64,000 bases of DNA from Ianthella basta (lineage: Eukaryota; Porifera; Demospongiae; Verongiida; Ianthellidae): contig OZ025871.1 of the NCBI GenBank assembly GCA_964019415.1, forward strand, positions 9,909,713 to 9,973,712, written 5' to 3'. Both the position numbers and the translations under genes were made by a program. The notes beneath the pieces are model-generated. The model searched no databases, was not told the DNA's origin, and was given only the letters and a program-made list of their open reading frames with translations. Positions 9,934-21,900 of the stretch are shown in pieces. Positions within the stretch are counted from its first letter, which is position 1, and every line of letters begins with the position of its first letter.

Positions 9934-12900
9934 CTACAGTACAAATATGTGTGTTTATGTAAATAATTTTACAAAATCTTTAAAAGTATGTGGGCTAAAT
10001 TCTAATTATAACATGGTGCATAGCATGCAGTTCAGTAATATAAGGTCTAACAGTGCACCTATATATAGTACGTCCACCGCCCACAATACAGAGGGTTAAT
10101 ATGTACAACAACACAGTGCACTTGTTGTATGTACGCACATATCAATACCATTTGCTTACATTTGTTCCGGGCACCCTTTAGGAGACTCCAGTCTGTAGCC
10201 CGCCATCACCCTGGAGAGGATAACTGTGTTGCCAAATTCTGTGTATGGCATATCACCTGCAATATGCACAATAGAGATGATACAATGATATTATAATGGA
10301 CTATATACAATAACACTGGGCTGGAACATGTATAATTATACACATTAATACTTAAAATGCAACAAGTGGATTCATTAATATACATCCTTCCATAGACTAA
10401 CCTAGACTGAAGATCTCCCACAAGCAGACACCATAAGCCCACCTGCATGGCCAATATATAACAGAAATGTGTTATGCATAGGTAAACCATGGAAATCCAT
10501 TGTTGAAGTTTGTATAAAATATTACTACTTGAATTAAGACTCACACATCTGATTTTTCACTAAATTCTCCCTTGAGGAATGTTTCCGGTGGCATCCAGCG
10601 AATTGGAAGTCTAGTCCTTCCAGTTGAAGTGTACTCCAAGGTCTCCTTTGCCAGTCCAAAGTCACTTATCTTCAGCAGTTCATTGTCACCTACTAAGATG
10701 TTGCGGCAGGCAAGGTCACGATGGATCACTCCTTTAGATAGCAGGTACTCCTGAACATTGGTGGACATATGAAATCCAATGTTCCACAAATAGTAAAACC
10801 ATGATCAACTTTACGTCTGCCCCGCTGAAATGAGGACCCATGATTGTTTATCTAACAAAATAATACCTCACCATTCCACTAGCAATTTGCCAGCCAAAGC
10901 AAGTTAAGCTCTTGAGGTACTGACTAATGTCAGGTACTTGCGTCTAATGGGTGGAAGGAAGCAGAGTCTACATCTGTAGCAGTATAGTTGTTGAACATTC
11001 TTCGAATGACAATATTATAATCCTCATTAAAATGCATTGCTTCATGTGCATGTCTTGTAAGTAATAAAATGCATTTGCCTACAAATTTTGTGTTGTATAC
11101 GCTTTATAAATGTGTTGTATAAAATTAATGTGTCGCATAAATTTGTTATTTTAATTGTATATTAATTTCTTTGATTGACTGGACTTATTTTTGAGGGGGC
11201 ACCCCCCTCATCTGACTGCATATTTTTCTTTTATTCTATTTTTCTTTTACTCAGTTTATAGCTCAGGCAGTGCGCATGTGTGCCTATTATTAAATTGTAT
11301 AATAATAATAATTATTATTATAATTGCTCAGATAAGCAACTGAACAACCCATCACTACTCAGGAAACAGACAATACTAGCTTTCAGCATCCCTTACTTCA
11401 GCAGTTACCTTCTTTGCTCTGAGGTAGTCCTTCAAGCTCCCATTGGGAACAAACTGCATGATGAGCATCACTGGGAAGGTAGTGGTGACACAGCCAATCA
11501 TCTTCAGGACATGAGAGTTGCTACCATCAGAAACTCTCTTCATCACATTAATCTCATCCATAAATAGTTTTCTCTCATTGTCATCACTGCTGAAACCTGT
11601 GACAGAAATGACAGGCACTACATGAGTGTCATGCTAGATATGATGTTCAAAACTTTAATGTGTTCCTGAGCAAGTAAATTTCAGCTTACTCACTTCGAAG
11701 CATTTTCACTGCAACAGTCAGGTGTGACTTCCCCTCAAGCTCCATTTCTTGCTTGTGTGCATAGATCCTGGGTGACATGGCCTTTACCGAGAGCTTTCCT
11801 TTGAACACAGCTCCATAGTTGCCTTGACCTAATTGGTCTCCAATTGTAATCACACTTTTGGAAAGCTCCCAAGCATCTCCATTGGCATCAGATAAGAAGT
11901 GCACTGCCTGTGTTCAAATTGTCATGCATAAATGGTACTCTGGCAGTTTATCTTAATAAAATTGTAGTGCACAAAACTGCATGCAAACATTTGAACTGAT
12001 GAATCTTATGCTCCTTCAATTCATAAATATTGTACCTCGTTATTTTTCTGCACGCTTGCATGGTACTGTGCTGATGGAACCATCCTGCAGTATTTAATAA
12101 TTTACATAAAATTGACAGTAGAACAGTAAGTGCACGGTTATATCATTACACTGAAGGTCAGTATAATTATATGCCTTGCAAGTACTACCGAGCTAACTAT
12201 ATATAGAGTGGATCCAAAAGGAATGCATCGAAAATGCATCACGCAGTCATGAGCATAGGAGTAGTATACTCACAACTCTGACAGTATATCCCCCACATAC
12301 AGAAGTGAGCTAAACAAGGACCTCCTTATAAATGAAACTGTTGAATGCTGCACGGTGTGCTGATCTCCACATCCATTACTAGTACAATATTTATACCCAA
12401 TGTACAAGTGCACTACCTCTCTATCTTCTGTCTTCTGCATTTTTTGGCTCTGCGCCAGATGCAGACTGCAATAGGCACACAAGCACCCCCAACAAACAGA
12501 AACACAACAACCACAACTGCCACAATGGTAGCACTGTTGGTTGATGCCATTGCACTAGGTGGTATCTCTGCATGGATTGGTTTCAAAGTACAAATGCATG
12601 CACACTCTATCTATAATATAGCAAGATGCTTATACATACAGTCATTGAATGCCCTGCCAATGGCCCATATACCTGTCCCAATGTTTTCCACAAGCACCAT
12701 CAATTGACTTGAGTTGGATATCCAGCTGTAATTTGAAGGAGACAATTCCAATACTAGTAAGCTCTTATCTCCCACCATGGAAGATGGCAGACCAGTGACA
12801 TTTATGGTGCAGGTGACTTCAGTATCATTCGTAACAGAGAAACAGCAATTATCTTGTGCCAGTTGGAAACCTATAAGAATGACATTGTACAAAAGTGCAT

Positions 12901-15900
12901 AAACATATTGATGATATAGCTATATACCCGTGTATACATCATGCAAACATCTCAAGTCATAATGTATTATACATCTAAATCATGAAGAAACGTTTAGAAA
13001 GTATCTTGTGATATTGCATCATGCATAAAGCAGTTGAGTACCTATTAAATGTAGAGCTGAAATTGGTGGCACTGTATAATTGGTATGTAGTGACAACATT
13101 CTGTCTAAGGTTTGCATTTCCATGTCCTATGTGCATGCATGAAAAGACAATCTGGTGCTGCCAATTCAAATTGAGCTATGCTTGCACTTAGAGTGATTCG
13201 AGTACATTCTTTGCAGAAAATTCTTATTCATCGTTTCATTGGCATATATAATGCAGTGCTATGAATATAAACCTCAGTGATGGATAATTAACATAATTAT
13301 GTGATACATAATGATATGCATGTCAATTTGTATACACAAGTATACATTCCATGTTGCATTGCAATGACACCTGTCACCAGGTTCAACACTGCCTAATTAT
13401 GGAACAGGTAATTGCTAGTGACATTGCATGTATGTCACATCTTTTTACGAAGTACTTTCAAAGTGTGGGTCAGAAATATTATTTTACAAACAAAATTTTG
13501 CAAAGGAGACTATGCTACATTGACAACTAAGGGTTTCTTATAATTAGTCTGTGACCGACATTGGGAGTGGTAGCTTCTGAGAATGAGCATATGGAGCGTG
13601 CTTGTTGAGGTTTACTACTATGCCAGGCACTTGTGACAGTTCCTATTATTAATATAACATACATAATTATTATGTACATAAATAATAGCAATAAAAACAT
13701 ACGCAACTGTGCCCCATTCACAGAAATCGCGAACATTTGTGATTGCAAAGATTTACAGGCATACAGGATTAGAGTAATACATTGCAAATATCTAATAAGG
13801 AATATCATTTCAGCTATATCCTGTATGACTGCTTCTCTTATGTTCAAGCAGTCCAAGGATGTGCTCAAAGACCATGCTATACAAATGTATAAACTTACGA
13901 GAGTAAACAACAAATCACAATAAAGTCACTATTAATGGTAACAGTTGCCTCATTGAATAGACAATACTAGTGCATATCCATTTCAACTTACTATCATTGA
14001 GAAGTCTGAAATTCGCACAAGGACATTCTCCTTCGCAAAACATAGGGTCTGTCAGACTATTTCGCATGATAGTCACTTCCAGTTGCACTGATGATTTCTC
14101 CCCACTTACATTAACACTAGCTTCTAGATCTGTTGTCTTCCAGTTGTATTCAGGGACTGTATTAAAGCATTAAACAGTGCTATTATATAGTGCTTTCCGA
14201 ACAAAGGAAACATGCATGCTGAAAAATTTTGTAGCAAATAAAATATTTCATCAAATTCATGTCAAAGTGAAAATGACTTGGCTATGCATTATCTATAATT
14301 ATAGACTGAGCAAACATCTAATTGTCCTCACCATTGAAGACCATAACCTCTTTCATTTGGGTGCAAGTGGAGTTGTCCAATTCTTCCTGACTGAGTGTTA
14401 CCATTCCTGGGACTCTCCTGGTCGGCATGTCCACATTCTTACGTTCAGTGTTAATGATACATTCTGATAGTGTTTGCATATGGTCAAACTGGCAGCTTGT
14501 GTTTAAGGCTGCATATATTTATATAGACAACAGACAAAACAAATTTGAATTACTTAACCAGTACATACATACTTGAACTGATGATCACAGTTACTTACAC
14601 ACGGGTATTTTGCCGTTTTTGAATGCAAGGTTCAGAGAAATAGAAGCTGCACCACAAGCAGGACTGCTTCGTGTTATATTCACAGCCACAGCTTTAAAGT
14701 TTGCAACTGCAGCTGTCACTTCAACTTCCTCTTCACCAAAGCAGAACTCTTCTTGTACATCTGAATAATGCACAGTTATGCAGTTGATGCATATATGCCA
14801 GACATTCAGTGTACACACAACACAATTTGAGTGTTTTAAAATATTATAGATTTGTGGGTTCAATGGGAAAGTACCCACACACAAGGCTGTCTACAAAGAC
14901 GTGCACAGCTTCAATGCCATTTATAAAATTGTCCCATATATGTATATAATGCATGCAAATGGGTGCATGGCAAAGTATGGAATCATAATGGAACAACACT
15001 ATACCTTCATCCTTTATTGTGATGGAAGCTAAAGGGTGTGAACCTAGTCTGAATCCTTCTCCGGGAACTGTGATAGAGGCTGTGAAAGTCTCATCGCACT
15101 CTGGTATATCATCATTCACCAGTGGAATGTTCACGCTTGCAGTAATGGATCCACTTTCAAAATTCACCGTATACATATCACATTGTATGTCATACACACC
15201 TATAAGCAAATATACAGTCTAATATTAATAAACGTCATGATCACCTAAATTAAAGATCATTCTGTCAAACCATGCTTTTAATGTATTGATTTACTTACAA
15301 TGAGCAGTGTTGTTAGTGATGATCACAGTAATGTTGTACTCCTGATCACTGGCTATACTTGCAGTGACAGTCAAAGTGAGATTTCCTCCTTCTTCCACTT
15401 GAACATTGTCTTCTTCCAAAGATATAATAATCTCATCCTGAATGTAAACAAATGCTTCCTTGATATTCCCCAAGCTTATTACCAGATCACCTGTAATAAC
15501 AGAATGGCCTGCCAGCTGTACGATGAAGTATTCTGTGCCTTCATTTGAGTTTAGGTCTTCAACAATAGGAATGTTAACCACAGCAGATGTTGCATTTGAG
15601 GAGAAGACTGCAAAATAGGAACCTCCTTTAAAGTCAAAGCCAGCTACAATAGAGTTGCAGGAGTGCGATTATATAAATTATAGCCATCACACATTTCTAT
15701 GACATACATGCTGGTAGGTATCTATCCATTCTTCAAGGCTACTGCATCAACGCTCACCTGATGCATTTCCAACATATGCAGTATCCACTTGTACTGAATA
15801 GTTTGCATGTGGAATAGCCCTACTGGAGTTAAGAGTCAGATTGACAAATCCGACTGACTCATAGACATAGTACTTTGATTGGCTAAAGGTGCACAGTACA

Positions 15901-18900
15901 ACTGCAGTGGGTTGAATGATGATGGTAGCACAAGCAATAATTGTATCATTGGACTCTGACTGTAACTCTGCTGTAAAGTACTCTTCGCCCTCATCCATCA
16001 GGTCATAGTGAATTAGAATTTGTAGTTGTGAAGAATTTGATCCTTTAGGAAAAACCGCTTCAATGTCTTTGGATCCAGTAAGTGTGGTATAGTCATGTCC
16101 AACTGTTACAAAGGATTGATAAGGATCATTAAACTTATATATATTAGTAACCACGCTGTGTGATGATGATATTTACATATATATATTAGTAACCACGCTA
16201 TGCGATGATGCCATTTACAAGGATGGAATAATGTAGTCAATGACATAGAGTGGCTGTTAGTATAGGATTCTCCGGATCTCAAGGTCATCTGTGATAATCA
16301 GCAAAAACAGGAAGGCTGGCCTGAGGGTTAACCGCAGTTTGTGCATGCACAGATATTCTCATGAAGGCCACAATAGTATGAAAATATATAGAATCAGACA
16401 TGTCTGAATGTTGTATATGTTAATTGAGAATCTAATCAATAAAGCAGTTACTATGGATGAAGACTGAGATTCAGTTATTGCATAAAGCATAATTCAGTAT
16501 AATTATGTCATGTCTTTCAATCATTGGTCCTGAAATTAATTGTAGTATACTATAATACTTTGCGATTATTTCTGCAGCTGCCAATCATTTCTCCAGGACC
16601 CAGAGGTCTTTGTCAACAGTTACTGTATAATTCCTTTATGCAGTTGACACGGACCTCCAAGTCAAAACATAACATGTGCTTGTATACTCACACATTGCTG
16701 ATCCATTTTTCAAGTTTACCAAAAGGGAATGTTCTTCTTCTGCTGTCATGGCTGATACCAACTGAAGTGTAACTGACTGTTGTACTTCATGTATCACATA
16801 CTTGGCAGCAGAGAAAGTATAAGCTGTAGATGGCATATGCATGGAGTCATTCAATTCAATTGACTCTAATCCTACATGCTGATTATAAATTCAACTACTG
16901 TACCATAGCACCTAAAATTACGAGTTAAAATAACCTCTATACAATGTATAGGCACAAAATTAATGAACAAAAATGATTGAAGTAGACATCGACAGACTGA
17001 TACACAATTTGACACACACACACAGCTGTGCAGCAAGCAAACATAGCATAAACATAACATCTAATACACTTAATGATGGCCGGCTGCAGTAGAGCTTAGA
17101 GACGCATCGGGAATGTGTACAACGTGGTTCTGGCCACATCTGACAGATAGCATTGTTTCAGATGTGTTGGCCATTGGCTTTGCCTGTACATACTGACATT
17201 GTACATCAAGGAGACACAATTGTTTCGCTGGCGATACTTCCTGTGAGTGGCTGAGTAACCGTTTCTCTGAGTTGTTGACAGAAAGTGAACAGTCAGATTG
17301 AAGAATGCATGGCATTAAACTGTTAGATGCAAAAAGCATTTCTCCTTAACTTGATCTACATGGCCGTGTTTTACCCTTTTACATCAAAATATGTTCATTT
17401 CTGCTATTAAATGTAGGAGAATACTGGAGACTTCTCCCTATATAGCTTTCTGTGTACCTTAGTTTGCAGCTGAGACATTGTTCTATTGCCTTAACCCATT
17501 CAAATTGTTAAATCGTATGCTGGAGAGGAAATTCAGTACAGTTTTTTTAGTATAGGAAACATTACATTTTATTATTTTCTTCACAGTTTATGTACTTACA
17601 GTACCTACAGTGTTACTCACTCATCTCAAACCATACATACTTACCACTTTGTCGGTACATCCCAGGACACACTGCAAGAACACTGCTTCGTGCTCGCCCT
17701 TGTGTGTTGACAGCTGCTACTCTGACATTGTAGGTCAGGAACTCATTGGGCAGTGTCATAGTGAAGTAAGGGCTGTTGCTGCTTCCTGCAATCACTGGGT
17801 TTCCAGGCATCCCTGCTGGTTCATACTCAATCTCATAGTGGATGGCTCCATTAGGGTGGAGTGGGGGGAGCCAGTTCAGTTGAATGGTACTCCCATTTGG
17901 AGGTACTCTTACAATAGTGGTTAGCATGCGTGGTTGGGTGGGGGCTGCAGGGATGCAAGCAATGGTAGCTGATTAGCAATGCATGATCGCTCACACAATG
18001 TGGCTGAACAGAGATCAATAGCGGGTAAGTTAGGACAGTTCTGGTTGCATTGGCACACAGTAGGCTTCATGCTGGTCATTAATGGAATCAGTGTGTTCAC
18101 CTCAGTCACTGATACAATAATTATAATTATGAAAGTAGAATAAACTCACCACTTTCCATAGTAGTCACATTCATCTCCCTTGCCCCACCACTGACTGATG
18201 TCCAATCTGTAGACCACACTCTGATCCTGTAGGTTGTTCCTCGTTCCAGACCACTCAGTGTTACACTAGTGGTGGCCCCTCCCACAATCATCTCATACTG
18301 TGGAGTCATCACTGGGGGAGTTCCAATGTCCTGTCTCTGATAGCTCACATAGTATCCTGTAGCACCTGACACTTGGGACCAAGAGACACTGATTGAATTA
18401 AGTGTAGTGGAAATAGTTTGAATTCCTTGTGTGACAGAGGAGGGTGGCTGCAAGGTTGTGCTCACTGTAGTATGAATAGAAGCACAACACACCAACTAAA
18501 CCTTCATTCACATTACTAAAGTGTTGTGTCATCATGAATGCAGACCGGAGTCGGCATGGGAAATAAATCCAGCACCCTCTGTATTTAGTACAGTACAACA
18601 AAAGTAGTAAAGTGACCGCCAGTTATCTCTCCCACCTTTGGAATATGCTGATCATCTGCTAGTACTAACAATTTGTGGGCCATTCAGAATTTAATTGCAG
18701 TTCCTTGTTGAGATTTATACACCAGGAACACACCCACACACTCACCCCCCCCCCCCACACACACACTACAACTACAAACACATATGCATGTTCCACCTCC
18801 GCACAGAATTTGAAAAGCAGTAAACCAGCAGTATGCAATGGGCAACCTGAATGCATCTACTATCCTTTTCCAAGCTGCTTCTCTCATACTGTGCTGAAAG

Positions 18901-21900
18901 ATATATCTCTCTAACTCATGATCACTGGGATTTTGAGAGTGCCTTTCCCAGAAACACTCCAAAACTAATTTCAGCCAGCAGAGAAGATTAATACGAAGAA
19001 GACAAATGATGACAGGCAATTTCAAGATCCCTTAATTGCCTGGTAGAGCGTGTCCACTTGTGTTCATGCAAGGTCAGTTCAGAGTATGAATTGTCTGTAT
19101 TTACATAGCTCTTTAGCTGTATAGCTTTCTATTGGCAGCTATATCAGCTGTTCACTCTTTCCCCTATACCACATATCAACAGGGAAAACAAATTAACTTT
19201 ATCATCTCACCACAGAGTGCTACTGCACTCTCTGACACTATTGTAGCTATATCTCTTCAGGGTTGTAAGTTTACATGCACAACACTAGCTTGATTTCAAA
19301 TGATTGTAACATGCTCCATATTCCAATATGCCACTCAATAGACATGTCATAGCCCGATAAGCACCACTTCTGGTTACACCAGGTCAACAAATTGCAATGT
19401 CATAGTCAGTTAGCTAAGGTGCCACACTCACCTCCATCTTTGAGATGCACTCCAATGAATGCTGACTGGCCACTGGACACTCGGCACTCCAGGTCTTGAT
19501 TCACATATGCAGATGAGTCAGTGTACATGTGGATATCAGTGTGTTCATTGTTTTGAGGGTCTACACCTACAGCACCATTGCCTAGACAGCGGCCACCACA
19601 GTCATGACAATGTGTTGAACAAGGCTCTAGCTGTGCACCATTACTGTTATACCACGTTACTTGTTCCGACGTGCTACTACCATAACAAACAATGTGGTCA
19701 TTGCCAACCGCACCACTTCGCTGACGTGGACTGTTAGTGTGTGTGAGTGTGGAGTTGGTGACAATGCTATTTCTGGGGAAGAACACTCTTAAGCCACCAT
19801 CTTCATTTAACAATGAAAGTCCATCTGTGGAGGAGGACACGAAACCATACATACAATGTTCAGCGAAATCCCGGTGCTTGGTAGGCACAAAGCACGCAGT
19901 GAACAGTATAGGCCCGGGTGTGTGTATATGGGTTGTTGTATGCATGTTGAAAAACTTAGGATAGCAGAGCTCAAAACTGGCAGATGAAGCTTCGGGTCCC
20001 TTGAGATAATGTGGGTTAAATCAGGAATTGAATCAAGGATCATCACTCTATAGCAGATTTTCAACGACTGAGCTACTTGTTTATCTTTATTATTTATTAG
20101 ATGCGTCCTGTTTATGTTATACCATTCCATGGTTTATCAGCATAATCTGTAAGGGGCTTGGGCTTCAAATGTTCTTCATCACCACCGTCTGCCTAATTTT
20201 GCCGAAGATACATTAACATATAAGAGAAGACATTGGCCACATTCCTGAAAAGACAGCATGAAGGTGACGTCTGCTAATGAAGGCAACATATTCAACAGAG
20301 GTAGGTACAATTCAATACCGTGTAAGCCCTTATTTTCGTGGGACTTATTTTCGTGAATTTTGTGAGGCAGTAGGCTTTAGCAAATAATATTCTTGTGAAT
20401 AATTCTTGCTGAATACTCTCAATATTGAAGCACATTGCATACGATACCAATACAAATAACTAGGCGACCATTCACTAGAAAAAATTATTCTTCCAAGCGG
20501 CAATTCACAAAATTTTCATCCTGCGAAAATTAGAGCTTACATGGTAGTTAAGACCAGGGTGTAAAGTAGCCAGGTCACCTTATAAGCCAGCATGGCAGAA
20601 AGGCAGTGACACTCTTCTAGCCTGCCTCTGGTGATGTCAAAAGAAACACCCACCACTATGGCGCAAGCCTACTATTGATGAGAAAGAGGTGTTATTAATT
20701 ATCTCGTTCTGGTGCACGACTCACTTGCAACTGACAATGTGTATGTAGCTGTCCCTAGTTGCTGTGAGTTGCCCTGAACAGTACAGGTGTAGGCTCCATT
20801 GTCAACATTCTGCCTGCGTACATTCACCACCAAGATGTTGCCCTGTTGGATCCTGGCTGCCCACTCAGGATCAACTCCTCCTGCATCACAATAGCCCCCA
20901 GGACAGGTCCACTGATAGCTCAGCACAGTGGTGGATGGCACTCCTACAACTCTGCATAACAAAATCAGGGCATTGCCTTGCTGCACAGCAGCAGTGTTTG
21001 GATAGGAGTCAATGACAACTGTGAAAGGAAAGGGAATATGCACTGAATAGTTCACTATATATAAAGCAGCAATCTGAAAGTGTTTAACATTGGACCAAAA
21101 ATGTATCATTCTATTGTCACACTGGAATAAACACTGGATTACAATTGAACTACATAGCACAAGTATGCATACATGGTCCTGCAGTGAATAAGTTATGGAC
21201 TACATGGTGTGCGATCTGACGCATAATTATACAGCTTGAGTCCCGAGAGCACAAACATCCAAGGGCAAGTGCTGTATATGCGTTGTACTGCACCCTAAGA
21301 GATCTATAACTTTTACATGTCACTTATAATAAGTGCTATTTATCCCCAGTTGGCAAGAGTACATTGCTGAAGTTTTGTAGCTAGCATTGACTTTATTTGC
21401 TTGTGTTGTGCCACTGTGCGGCTTCCTCGCCAAGAGTTCCAGCATTCCTACTCAGATATACCAACAAGCTGCCATGAAGAAGGTAATGCTCGCATGTAAT
21501 GTATGCAGCACATGCCAACTGAAGGAAGGCTCGCGGGTGACTATGATTAATTCACTGAAATGAACTGAACTCGGCTGGTAATTGTTTTGCAGCAAGATGG
21601 AGAATGTTTTCAGCTCCACTGGCTCAAGAAATTGAGCGAACATATTGGCAACAGGAAGTTCGTCCGAATGACTGTTTGTTAGGTTCAGCCTTACAGTCTT
21701 CCCATTAGTATTCACTCTTGTTGAAACAACAAGTGTTTCACAGGTGTTGAATACAAGAGTAGCTAGTCATCCTGCCATCCATCAGTACGTTATGCACACT
21801 GATGAGCCCCCCAACTAGGGCGAAACAGCTGTCTCTGGCTCTACCATCTTTGTAGGATGACTGGCAGGGGAAGGCTGTGATAACTGTTTGCTATCAATAG

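Noticed and set aside
20005..20085. Functional tRNA gene
   Set aside because: A- and B-box-like motifs are present, but the acceptor and anticodon arms do not pair well by eye, so it is listed as a SINE head or pseudogene.
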